This document shows positions 8,398-16,382 of a DNA stretch of 64,000 nucleotides, piece by piece; positions within the stretch are counted from its first letter, which is position 1; each line of letters begins with the position of its first letter. Source of the stretch: Pedobacter cryoconitis (GTDB lineage: Bacteria > Bacteroidota > Bacteroidia > Sphingobacteriales > Sphingobacteriaceae); NCBI RefSeq assembly GCF_014200595.1, contig NZ_JACHCG010000002.1, positions 372,001 through 436,000 of the forward strand, written 5' to 3'. A program made the position numbers and the translations under genes. The notes under the pieces are model-generated. The model did no database searches. It saw only the letters and a program-made list of their open reading frames with translations, and was not told where the DNA came from.

Positions 8398-10032
8398 ATG
8401 AGGATAAATTTATCAAACAATCGTTTAGCGATTTTGACGCTATTTCTTTTAATCGTGATTTCAAGTTCATGTAAAAAGAGTCCTAAGCCAGATATTACAG
8501 ATAACCCAACAGACAGAAACGGAGGATCACCGGCTACCGGTACGCGTACGCAGTTGACGCTCGACTCTCTGTTTTTGTATGCTAAACAGATTTATTACTG
8601 GAGTGATGCAATTCCTGCATACGATGTTTTCAATCCAAGGCAGTATTCCAGCAAATCAAAGCCAATTGATAATTATGATGATGAGTTATTTGCCATCAGC
8701 AATCTGAAAATCAATCCTGCCACTGGTAAACCTTTTGAATATAATGGTTATGGGTATCCAAAATATTCAAGAATAGATGACCTGACCCAGGCAAACCCAA
8801 GTGCTACCTCTGCAATAAAAACTGCAAATGTTGATGTAGACAATAACGGATATGATGTTGGGATCAGACCTATTTTCTATCTTTTCAGAAATTCTGATAA
8901 ATATCAATTATTTGTAACTGCTGTTTATCCGGGCTCTCCGGCAGAAACTGCTGGTGTAAAAAGAGGCTGGTTAATTACCAAAGTGAATGGTCAGACTGTA
9001 GGTGCGAGTTACACGAATGAAAATGAAACTGTATTTAACTCGTTCTCGGCAGCTTCCATAACTATTGAAGGTTATAACGCTATTGATAAAGTTCCATTTA
9101 GTTTAACGCTGAACAGAGCTTCTTATAAGAGTAATCCGGTCTACACTTCTAAAGTTATTGCCCGTTCAGGTAAAAAAATAGGTTATTTAGCTTACGCAAG
9201 ATTTGCGAGGTTATCAAGCAGTACCGGAGCGAGCGATGCCAGTTTAGATCCTGTATTTGCAGATTTCAGCGCACAGGGTGTGACTGATCTGATTGTTGAT
9301 TTAAGGTACAATGGAGGGGGCTATGTAAATACAGCTTCCTATCTGACCAATCTGATTGCACCATCAGGTACTTCAGGGCAGACCATGTTCACTGAGCTTT
9401 ATAATCCATTGATGCAGGCTGGTAATGCGACCATTCTGGCGAATCAGCCTCTTCTTGATGGAGACGGTAAGATTATACGTCAAAACGGAAAAATACTGAC
9501 TGCGGCCGATGATAATTATTCAGTAGCAGCCAACACGATTACCTTTAGTAAAAAAGGAAGTTTGGGTGGAATTAATAATATTGTATTCATTGTGACCCGC
9601 AATACCGCGTCTGCGAGTGAAATTGTAATTAACAGTCTTAAACCTTATATGAATGTGAAACTGGTAGGGGATACCACTTACGGTAAGCCTGTTGGGTTTT
9701 TCCCTATCTTACTGGAAAACAGATACCAGGTTTATATGCCGATATTTGAAACCAGAAATTCGAAAAATGAAGGTGGATATTATACAGGGATGGTACCTGA
9801 CGTATTGGATGAATATGATGATCCTGAATACGTTTTTGGCGATGTCAGAGAGAATTACCTGGCTAAAGCATTGAATGTGCTGGCACCTTCAATAACCGCT
9901 ACTCAAGGGGTTGCCAATACGGAAACCAGAAGGGCAAGTACAGTAGATTTCAAAAGTCAGCAAATCAGGAAAGTTAATCCGAATAGCGAATTTGTAGGGA
10001 TGATTGAAACCAGACACTCCCTGAAAAAATAA
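8398..10032 (+). CDS. S41 family peptidase with PDZ domain, lipoprotein
   Basis: A 544 aa C-terminal-processing-type protease. I start at ATG 8398, which opens a lipoprotein signal (lipobox SSSC, Cys25); the in-frame TTG at 8374 only adds a non-signal stretch. A PDZ domain (YPGSPAETAGVKRGWLI) precedes the S41 core (DLIVDLRYNGGGYVN), with the nucleophile in TASASE (Ser405) and a following YGKPVGF segment. It should be anchored to the envelope and degrade or process secreted proteins. The C-terminus after about residue 480 is low-complexity. It is a single gene with its own terminator. Confidence 0.92.
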   Translation: MRINLSNNRLAILTLFLLIVISSSCKKSPKPDITDNPTDRNGGSPATGTRTQLTLDSLFLYAKQIYYWSDAIPAYDVFNPRQYSSKSKPIDNYDDELFAISNLKINPATGKPFEYNGYGYPKYSRIDDLTQANPSATSAIKTANVDVDNNGYDVGIRPIFYLFRNSDKYQLFVTAVYPGSPAETAGVKRGWLITKVNGQTVGASYTNENETVFNSFSAASITIEGYNAIDKVPFSLTLNRASYKSNPVYTSKVIARSGKKIGYLAYARFARLSSSTGASDASLDPVFADFSAQGVTDLIVDLRYNGGGYVNTASYLTNLIAPSGTSGQTMFTELYNPLMQAGNATILANQPLLDGDGKIIRQNGKILTAADDNYSVAANTITFSKKGSLGGINNIVFIVTRNTASASEIVINSLKPYMNVKLVGDTTYGKPVGFFPILLENRYQVYMPIFETRNSKNEGGYYTGMVPDVLDEYDDPEYVFGDVRENYLAKALNVLAPSITATQGVANTETRRASTVDFKSQQIRKVNPNSEFVGMIETRHSLKK

Positions 10033-10051
10033 GGGCACAATATCCCCTCTG

Positions 10052-10081
10052 AAAATGCCGGAATTTATTCCGGCATTTTTT
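10052..10081. terminator. Hairpin terminator between convergent peptidase genes
   Basis: Stem AATGCCGGAA/TTCCGGCATT with a short loop and a T-run on the plus strand, with a shorter T-run on the minus strand. It serves the S41 gene and possibly the M28 gene. Confidence 0.85.
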
Positions 10082-10116
10082 AGGCCTTAAAAGCCAATTT
10101 AATTTGTAAATTTTCC

Positions 10117-11058
10117 TTATCTTCTTTTAGACTGTAATCTGTCACGTAGTATTTTTTCTACGGTACGCTCTTTATCAAAGTTATCCGTGATCTCTAAAAT
10201 ACCATTTGCAGCATTGATGAAAAATGCCTGGTTGATATTCTCGAATTTATCTGAAGATTTGTGGTAATCTTTATGATCTTCCACCCCAAAGTAGATGAAC
10301 GGGATGTTTTTGGCGTTGAAAGCAGACTGGTCGCTTTGATCTGTCCAGTCATCTGCTGCCAGTCTTGAATTGTCATGGCCAAAAAGGATTTTTAAATCAG
10401 GAATGGTCGTAGCGATATAGTTTTTGAGCTGTGGATATTTATAGGTTCCGGCAGCGTAAAGTTCTCCTTTATCATTGTGGCTGATCATGTCAAGATTGAG
10501 GTTCAGCTTGATTTTATCCAGGTTAACCGGGGGATGGTTTACAAAATACTCAGAGCCCTTTCTGCCAAATTCTTCCGCATCAAAGGCTACAAAAATCATT
10601 GTATACATCGGTTTATTCTTTGCATAGTGCGTTGCTATTTTCAGCAGGCCTGCCACGCCTGAAGCGTTATCGTCTGCACCATTATAGATCGTTCCGTTAA
10701 TCACACCCAGATGATCATAGTGAGCCGAAATAACGATGACCTTGCTGGTTGTCCCTTTGATATAGCCAACCATGTTCTTACCCGTTATTTTTGGATCATC
10801 AATTCCTGAGAAAGTAAAGGACTGCTGATAGCCATTACAGCTTTTATAAGCCTTCAGGCCAATTTCTTTAAAGCGTTTGCCAATATATGTTCTTGCTAAT
10901 TCGGCACCTTTTGTTCCTGTTTTTCTGCCTTCATAGGCATCAGAAGAAAGAACCTTGACGTCATTGATTAACTGATCAGCGTGAGCGGGTTGATTGGATG
11001 TTTTTACTGCATTGCAACCCAGTGTAAATGCCAGGGGTATTAGCAAATATAATTTCAT
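10117..11058 (-). CDS. M28 family zinc aminopeptidase, lipoprotein
   Basis: A 313 aa secreted exopeptidase with a lipoprotein signal (lipobox FTLGC, Cys15). Zinc ligands and catalytic residues of family M28 are visible in order: HYDH, GADDNASGVA, FDAEEFGRKGS, NLDMISH, and the last His in DYHKSSD. It should remove N-terminal residues from peptides at the cell surface or in the periplasm. It stands alone, convergent with the S41 peptidase gene, so two secreted peptidases share one terminator region. Confidence 0.92.
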   Translation of the reverse strand: MKLYLLIPLAFTLGCNAVKTSNQPAHADQLINDVKVLSSDAYEGRKTGTKGAELARTYIGKRFKEIGLKAYKSCNGYQQSFTFSGIDDPKITGKNMVGYIKGTTSKVIVISAHYDHLGVINGTIYNGADDNASGVAGLLKIATHYAKNKPMYTMIFVAFDAEEFGRKGSEYFVNHPPVNLDKIKLNLNLDMISHNDKGELYAAGTYKYPQLKNYIATTIPDLKILFGHDNSRLAADDWTDQSDQSAFNAKNIPFIYFGVEDHKDYHKSSDKFENINQAFFINAANGILEITDNFDKERTVEKILRDRLQSKRR

Positions 11059-11280
11059 AGCGCCAGGGTTTTATTAATAGGTCGTACTGTTGATATCCCT
11101 AATATATTACAAATTAGTGACACATCAATGGGCTATCGTAAAAACTTAAGTAAAGGGCTCCTGTTCTTATTTTATACATTTAGCTTATTTGTCAACAGGA
11201 AAATCGGTATTCCTTTTATTGAGGTAGTACTGATCAAAGATGTGATTGGAAAATAGCTGACATTTAAAATTCATATAAAA

Positions 11281-12264
11281 ATGGAATACAGACGTTTAGG
11301 AAAATCGGGATTACAATTGAGTGCGCTTTCTCTGGGAAGCTGGTTAACATTTGGCAATCAGATCAGTGATAAAGTTGCGGATGAACTGATGGGAATTGCT
11401 TACGATGCTGGTGTAAACTTTTTTGATAATGCAGAAGGTTATGCAGCAGGAAAGTCAGAAGAAGTAATGGGTAAGATCATTAAAGCACATCAATGGGAGC
11501 GTGAATCATATGTAGTTTCCAGTAAAGTTTTTTTTGGAACTGAGAATAAAGGACCCAACAGAACAGGTTTATCACGGAAACATGTGATTGAGGCTTGTCA
11601 TGGCGCGTTAAAGAGATTACAGGTTGATTACCTCGATTTATATTTTTGTCATCGTCCTGATAAGAACACGCCTGTTGAGGAAACTGTCTGGGCAATGAAT
11701 ACTTTATTGCAGCAGGGTAAAATCTTATACTGGGGAACTTCAGAATGGAGTGCTGCCGAGATCATGGAAGCTATCCGCGTGGCACGTCAGTACAATCTGA
11801 TCGGGCCAACTATGGAACAGCCTCAATATAACCTGCTTGAGCGAAATAAACTGGAAAAAGAATATCTGTTGTTATTTAAAGAATATGGACTGGGGACTAC
11901 CATCTGGTCACCTTTAGCTTCAGGCTTACTTTCTGGTAAATATACTTCGGGAGATGCGAAAGATACACGTCTGGACATGAAAGGGATGGAATGGCTTAAA
12001 GAAGCTGCGCTGGCAGAAGAAAAGCTGGCAAAGGTTAAGAAATTACAAACACTTGCTGACGAACTGAATGTGCCTCTGGCTAAGTTTTCATTGGCCTGGT
12101 GTTTGAAAAATCCAAATGTAAGTACGGTTATTTTAGGTGCTTCAAAAACGGAGCAATTAAAAGAAAACCTGACTACTTTAAACGTCCTGCCTTTATTGAC
12201 AGCTGAAGTCATCGAAGAGATTGAGGGAATTATGGAAACTAAACCTGTGTTATCTGAGTTCTAG
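11281..12264 (+). CDS. Aldo/keto reductase, voltage-gated K+ channel beta-subunit family
   Basis: A 327 aa NADPH-dependent oxidoreductase with the (beta/alpha)8 fold. The catalytic tetrad can be placed: Asp in FFDNAEGYA, Tyr five residues later, Lys in VVSSKVFF, and His in YLDLYFCHRPD. The N-terminus MEYRRLGKSGLQLSALSLGSW and the C-terminal cofactor loop VILGASKTEQLKENL match the Kv-beta/YghZ branch (AKR6/AKR14). It probably reduces small aldehydes or methylglyoxal; the substrate cannot be told from sequence. It is a single gene closed by a strong terminator. Confidence 0.92.
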   Translation: MEYRRLGKSGLQLSALSLGSWLTFGNQISDKVADELMGIAYDAGVNFFDNAEGYAAGKSEEVMGKIIKAHQWERESYVVSSKVFFGTENKGPNRTGLSRKHVIEACHGALKRLQVDYLDLYFCHRPDKNTPVEETVWAMNTLLQQGKILYWGTSEWSAAEIMEAIRVARQYNLIGPTMEQPQYNLLERNKLEKEYLLLFKEYGLGTTIWSPLASGLLSGKYTSGDAKDTRLDMKGMEWLKEAALAEEKLAKVKKLQTLADELNVPLAKFSLAWCLKNPNVSTVILGASKTEQLKENLTTLNVLPLLTAEVIEEIEGIMETKPVLSEF

Positions 12265-12282
12265 ACAAATATCTTTTAATAT

Positions 12283-12316
12283 AAAAAGGGCCGGAAAGTT
12301 AATGCCGGCCCTTTTT
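12283..12316. terminator. Strong bidirectional terminator
   Basis: A 12 bp perfect stem, AAAAAGGGCCGG with CCGGCCCTTTTT (12283-12294 with 12305-12316), between the convergent aldo/keto reductase and GAPDH genes. Confidence 0.9.
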
Positions 12317-12333
12317 ATTTCTTTTACACGGAT

Positions 12334-13782
12334 CTAGTAATAAGTTAAACGAACAACACCAGCTAGTTTTTTAGCCAGGCGGATTACTTGTCTGGTATAG
12401 CCGTATTCATTGTCGTACCAGGTGTAAATTACGACAGACTTATTGTCCTTTGCCATAATCGTAGCCGGTCCGTCAATAATTGAAGCATGGCTGTTTCCGA
12501 TTAAATCAGAACTTACCAGTTCATTAGAGATAGAAAACTCTATTTGTTCAGACAAATCACCAAAAAGGGAAGCTTGTTTGATCATTTCTATAACTTCATC
12601 TCTTGAAGTCACTTTATTTAATGATAAATTAAGGATAGCCAGCGAAACATTAGGTGTAGGAACACGTACTGCATTACCTGTCAGTTTCCCACCCAGATGA
12701 GGGATTACTTTAGCTACTGCCTTATCTGCTCCGGTTTCAGTAATGACCATATTTAAAGCCGCAGATCTGCCGCGACGATATTTTTTATGATAGTTGTCTA
12801 ATAAATTCTGGTCGTTTGTATAAGAATGTATGGTTTCTATATGTCCCTTTTCAATACCAAAGGCCTGATCAATAACTTTTAAGACCGGAACAATAGCATT
12901 GGTGGTACAGGAAGCATTCGATACAATCGTTTCTTTTGTAAAATCAAAATCTGTATCATTGATTCCAGCTACTATGTTTGGAATGTCTCCCTTGGCTGGT
13001 GCGGTTAATAATACTTTAGCTATACCTTTAGCTGCAAGATGGCGGCTAAGTCCTTCACGGTCACGGAATACGCCTGTATTATCAATTAATAAAGCGTCTG
13101 CAATGCCGTAAGTTGTATAGTCTATATCTTCAGGGTTATTAGCTTCAATGAAATAGATAGTTTGTCCATTGATGATCAATGCCTTATTGATGAAATCTTC
13201 AATAATAATTCCATTAAAAGTTCCATGAACTGAGTCTGTGCGTAATAATTCTGCGCGTTTGATCAGTTCCTCATCACTATAAGTCCGGGTGACGATAGCA
13301 CGCAGTCTGAGCTGTTCACCTTTACCGGCTTGCAGGATTAATTCTCTTGCTGCCAGTCTGCCAATTCTTCCGAAACCAAACAGTACGACATCTTTCGGTA
13401 AAAGGCTGATTTTGTCTTTGCCGATGTGACGGCTGAGTTTGCTGATGACAAAATCGTGCATTGTTGCAAAATCATTGTTTTCATCCAGCCATTCTGCTGC
13501 AAGTCTTCCAATGTCAACACGGGAAGGGGCAAGGTTGCATTTGGCAATTTCATTTGCGAGCTCCAGTGTCTCATAAATGTTAATGTCTTTGCCTGAAATT
13601 TCTTTAGCGTACTGGTGGTGAGCAAGGATTTCGCTGCTGCCTACGTCGAATAATGGTTTGCGAAAAAGCACAAGTTCAATAGATCTGTCGAACCATAACT
13701 GTCCAACAACATTTAGTAATTCAACTGCTTTTTTCTCTTTTTCAATCCAGTTCTGAAATTCGGATTGGTATTTATTAAACAT
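12334..13782 (-). CDS. Glyceraldehyde-3-phosphate dehydrogenase, long form
   Basis: A 482 aa GAPDH with about 125 extra N-terminal residues that precede the Rossmann domain (LFGFGRIGRLAAREL). The catalytic Cys is in NASCTTN near residue 291; the partner His is in the region HTIHSYTNDQ, visible as IETIHSYTNDQNLLDNYHKK. At the end of the second beta strand, where NAD enzymes have ND (AVNDP), this protein has AIVTRTYS, so the adenosine-ribose Asp is missing. This suggests NADP use and a gluconeogenic role, as an inference. The extension is the known long GAPDH subtype found in Bacteroidota and some Proteobacteria. Confidence 0.93.
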   Translation of the reverse strand: MFNKYQSEFQNWIEKEKKAVELLNVVGQLWFDRSIELVLFRKPLFDVGSSEILAHHQYAKEISGKDINIYETLELANEIAKCNLAPSRVDIGRLAAEWLDENNDFATMHDFVISKLSRHIGKDKISLLPKDVVLFGFGRIGRLAARELILQAGKGEQLRLRAIVTRTYSDEELIKRAELLRTDSVHGTFNGIIIEDFINKALIINGQTIYFIEANNPEDIDYTTYGIADALLIDNTGVFRDREGLSRHLAAKGIAKVLLTAPAKGDIPNIVAGINDTDFDFTKETIVSNASCTTNAIVPVLKVIDQAFGIEKGHIETIHSYTNDQNLLDNYHKKYRRGRSAALNMVITETGADKAVAKVIPHLGGKLTGNAVRVPTPNVSLAILNLSLNKVTSRDEVIEMIKQASLFGDLSEQIEFSISNELVSSDLIGNSHASIIDGPATIMAKDNKSVVIYTWYDNEYGYTRQVIRLAKKLAGVVRLTYY

Positions 13783-13808
13783 ATCGGGATTATTTGGTTA
13801 GAGTGCCA

Positions 13809-13816
13809 CAAAAGTA
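13809..13816 (-). promoter_or_regulatory. Candidate -7 element for GAPDH
   Basis: On the minus strand TACTTTTG, a full match to TAnnTTTG, 26 bp before the GAPDH ATG and just after the rpoD terminator. Confidence 0.45.
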
Positions 13817-13845
13817 AAAAAGATTGGGGGAAACCCAATCTTTTT
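13817..13845 (-). terminator. Terminator of rpoD
   Basis: Stem AAGATTGGG/CCCAATCTT with a short loop and T-runs on both sides. Read on the minus strand it lies about 55 bp after the rpoD stop, behind a second hairpin at 13863-13894. Confidence 0.85.
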
Positions 13846-13862
13846 CTATCCGATATTTAACC

Positions 13863-13894
13863 TGAGTGTCTATTTAAATTTTAAATGACACTCA
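13863..13894 (-). repeat. Near-perfect hairpin at the 3' end of rpoD
   Basis: TGAGTGTC (13863-13870), one bulged T, ATTTAAA (13872-13878), one loop base, then TTTAAAT and GACACTCA up to 13894. This is a 15 bp stem with a single bulge and almost no loop, starting 6 bp after the rpoD stop. It has no T-run, so it may protect the mRNA 3' end rather than terminate. Confidence 0.7.
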
Positions 13895-13899
13895 AGGTA

Positions 13900-14760
13900 T
13901 TAACCTAAGTATGATTTTAATATTTTGCTACGTGAGGTATGGCGTAAACGTTGTAGCGCTTTGTCTTTTATCTGACGGACACGCTCACGGGTTAAGTTAA
14001 ATTTCTCTCCGATTTCTTCCAGAGAAAGCGGGTGGTTAGTACTTAAGCCAAAGAAAAGAACGATGATTTCACGTTCACGTTCAGTCAGGGTAGATAATGA
14101 ACGTTTGATCTCTTCAGAAAGGGATTCGTTAATTAAACTACTGTCTGTATTTGGCTCATGGTTTTCTAAAACATCCAGCAAAGTATTTTCTTCACCCTGA
14201 ACAAAAGGAGCATCCATTGATACGTGTCTTCCTGAGTTACTTAAAGTATCAGAAATCTTATCAACAGTTGTTTCCAGGATGTCAGCTAATTCTTCAGGAG
14301 AAGGCTCACGTTCAAATTCCTGCTCTAATTTAGAGAATGCCTTACTGATCTTACTCAATGAACCAACCTGATTTAATGGAAGACGTACAATACGGCTTTG
14401 TTCTGCAATAGCCTGTAAAATTGACTGACGGATCCACCATACTGCATAAGAAATGAATTTGAAACCTTTGGTTTCATCAAAACGTTTAGCAGCTTTGATT
14501 AATCCAAGATTACCCTCATTAATTAAATCACCTAAAGTTAATCCCTGATTTTGATACTGCTTAGCTACAGAAACAACAAAACGTAAGTTTGTTTTTGTCA
14601 GACGCTCTAATGCGGCCTGATCACCTTCACGTATCTTTCTTGCCAGTATTACTTCTTCTTCTGCGGTGATTAAATCTACTTTACCAATCTCATGAAGATA
14701 TTTGTCTAGAGATTGACTCTCGCGATTGGTTATGGATTGGGTAATTTTGAGTTGTCTCAT
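13900..14760 (-). CDS. rpoD: Primary RNA polymerase sigma factor (sigma A)
   Basis: A 286 aa group 1 sigma factor of the short Bacteroidota type, lacking region 1.1. Region 1.2 is at the start ([22 protein letters not shown]), region 2 contains [22 protein letters not shown] and the melting segment [17 protein letters not shown], region 3 follows, and region 4 has the helix-turn-helix [24 protein letters not shown]. It directs RNA polymerase to TAnnTTTG promoters, which are seen throughout this window, including one in front of this gene. It is transcribed alone, with two hairpins after its stop. Confidence 0.96.
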   Translation of the reverse strand: MRQLKITQSITNRESQSLDKYLHEIGKVDLITAEEEVILARKIREGDQAALERLTKTNLRFVVSVAKQYQNQGLTLGDLINEGNLGLIKAAKRFDETKGFKFISYAVWWIRQSILQAIAEQSRIVRLPLNQVGSLSKISKAFSKLEQEFEREPSPEELADILETTVDKISDTLSNSGRHVSMDAPFVQGEENTLLDVLENHEPNTDSSLINESLSEEIKRSLSTLTEREREIIVLFFGLSTNHPLSLEEIGEKFNLTRERVRQIKDKALQRLRHTSRSKILKSYLG

Positions 14761-14793
14761 TTATGTGCTTTGGTGCTCTTTATGTGTTAGAAC

Positions 14794-14857
14794 GTGCAAA
14801 AGTAAGGATTAAAAGGCAATTTAAAAACATAAATTCCTGAAAATGTTACTTTTGCAC
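14794..14857. repeat. 12 bp perfect inverted repeat made of two divergent -7 boxes
   Basis: GTGCAAAAGTAA at 14794-14805 is repeated inverted as TTACTTTTGCAC at 14846-14857, with a 40 bp spacer. Each arm contains TACTTTTG, a full -7 match, pointing away from the centre: one towards rpoD 36 bp away, the other towards the YozG-like regulator. It could be a pair of divergent promoters or an operator with promoter function. Confidence 0.6.
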
Positions 14858-15220
14858 TGCTTAATTGTATGATAATTTAACAGCAATAATTATTCCAAAA
14901 TACATTTGACAGGCTGCCTGTCTTATATCGATAAATGTATATTATTTATTGCTTATCAATGATAAATGCTTGTTATTTAATAATTCATGTTTTAGTTGGC
15001 TCAATTTTTTTTATAAAAACCATGGCGTTTTATTGATTTAATATGATAAATTAATTGAAAAAATGTTTCTCACTTAACAGATGTCTGTCAGTATTGTTTG
15101 ATATTGTCACGCTGATTTTTTATAATTTTTTCTTAAAATCCTATCATTTTAGAAAAGATGTCTGCAAAAGCCGACAATTTTACCGATTATTATAGCTGTA
15201 ATTTCAATAACAAATCGCAT
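14858..15220. promoter_or_regulatory. Gene-free region with several palindromes upstream of the YozG-like regulator
   Basis: No coding sequence is credible here. A -7 match TACATTTG is at 14901-14908 and runs into the palindrome GACAGG-CTG-CCTGTC (14908-14922), itself framed by ATACATTT/AAATGTAT (14900-14907 with 14933-14940). A second dyad, ACAGATGTCTGT, is at 15077-15088. The half-sites ACAG and CTGT are shared by both dyads. The region is otherwise AT-rich. Confidence 0.5.
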
Positions 15221-15433
15221 ATGCCTATAGTCATTAATTTAGATGTAATGCTCGCGAAACGCAAAGTATCGCTTACGGAATTGAGTTTGAAGGTTGGGAT
15301 CACCTTATCTAATCTTTCTATTTTGAAAACCGGAAAAGCAAAAGCGATCCGTCTGGAAACCTTAGAGGCTATTTGTAAGGCACTGGACTGTCAGCCGGGA
15401 GATATCCTGGAATACAATCCAATGCCTGTCTGA
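15221..15433 (+). CDS. Small XRE-family transcriptional regulator, YozG-like
   Basis: A 70 aa single-domain DNA-binding protein. The start at ATG 15221 gives MPIVINLDVMLAKRKVSLTE, the usual start of this family; the frame is open back to an ATG at 15158, but those 21 extra residues are not family-like. The helix-turn-helix is SLTELSLKVGITLSNLSILK followed by RLETLEAICKALDCQPGDILEY. The usual neighbour of such regulators, a DUF2975 membrane protein, is absent. Its likely targets are the palindromes in its own 360 bp upstream region, as an inference. Confidence 0.85.
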   Translation: MPIVINLDVMLAKRKVSLTELSLKVGITLSNLSILKTGKAKAIRLETLEAICKALDCQPGDILEYNPMPV

Positions 15434-15462
15434 GTTTATATTATCCTTGATTAATGGTCAGG

Positions 15463-16302
15463 TTATAAGTCAGCGAGTTTCAAAGTATCTTTTAACCGGA
15501 TACCTTTTTCAGTCTGCTGTACGGTACAGCATTCATTCACGGAATCATGCTCTAAATAAAGAATGTAGTTTTTAGCAGCTGCTTCTTCTAAAAATGCTTT
15601 TTTCTCTTTTAAGGTCTGTAGGGGAAACATGTCATAAGACATGACATAGGGTAGGGGAATATGACCGGTAGAAGGCAGCAAATCTGCTGTATAAATAATA
15701 GTATGGTCTTTGTAAGTCAGTTCAGGTAACATCATCGCATCGGTATGGCCAAATGCAAAACGTACTTTAAAGCCGGATTGAAATTCAATTCCTTCCTGAT
15801 CATCAATGAATTTCAACTGACCGCTTTCTTGTAATGGCAGGATATTATCTTTCAAAAATGAAGCTTTTTCTCTGTCATTGGGATGAACTGCCCAGTTCCA
15901 GTGTTTTTCATTACTCCAGTAGGTAGCTTGCTTAAATGCCGGAACCAGTTTTTCGCCTTCACGGACAATCGCTCCCCCGCAATGGTCAAAGTGTAAATGG
16001 GTCAGAAATACATCTGTAATATCAGCAGGACTGAACCCTTTTGCTGCCAGTGATTTTTCCATCGTATCTTCGCCATGCAGGTAATAATGACTTAGAAATT
16101 TTTCATCCTGTTTATTACCGATGCCTGTATCAATCAAAATCAGGCGGTTGCCGTCTTCTACTAATAAGCAGCGCATCGCCCAGGTACACATATTATTTGC
16201 ATCTGCGGGATTACTTTTTTGCCAGATAGATTTTGGAACCACGCCAAACATTGCACCACCATCCAGTTTAAATAATCCGGTATCTATAGTATGTAAGTTC
16301 AT
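15463..16302 (-). CDS. MBL-fold metallo-hydrolase, lactonase-like
   Basis: A 279 aa binuclear zinc hydrolase. The metal motif HLHFDH is at residues 102-107, with the further ligands His in FGHTD, Asp in YTADLLPS, and His in YLEHD. The N-terminal arrangement (LIDTGIGNK before HxHxDH) and size resemble the AiiA/quorum-quenching lactonase branch of the metallo-beta-lactamase fold, but the substrate cannot be assigned. No signal peptide, so it is cytosolic. It is separated from lpdA by a hairpin and ends 29 bp from the convergent YozG-like gene. Confidence 0.85.
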   Translation of the reverse strand: MNLHTIDTGLFKLDGGAMFGVVPKSIWQKSNPADANNMCTWAMRCLLVEDGNRLILIDTGIGNKQDEKFLSHYYLHGEDTMEKSLAAKGFSPADITDVFLTHLHFDHCGGAIVREGEKLVPAFKQATYWSNEKHWNWAVHPNDREKASFLKDNILPLQESGQLKFIDDQEGIEFQSGFKVRFAFGHTDAMMLPELTYKDHTIIYTADLLPSTGHIPLPYVMSYDMFPLQTLKEKKAFLEEAAAKNYILYLEHDSVNECCTVQQTEKGIRLKDTLKLADL

Positions 16303-16334
16303 CTGAATAAAATTTGGTATGCTGTAAAAATAAG

Positions 16335-16360
16335 AAACCCGCTGAGTTATCAGCGGGTTT
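16335..16360 (-). terminator. Terminator of lpdA
   Basis: An 11 bp perfect stem AAACCCGCTGA/TCAGCGGGTTT with a 4-base loop. The T-run on the minus strand is interrupted (TTTCTTATTTTT), so it may be a moderate terminator with read-through into the MBL gene. Confidence 0.75.
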
Positions 16361-16382
16361 CCATTTATTATATAAGTTATTT

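Noticed and set aside
15463-16302. Beta-lactamase (antibiotic resistance) assignment for the MBL-fold protein
   Set aside because: No signal peptide, and the sequence is closer to the lactonase-like branch; the metal motif alone does not show resistance.
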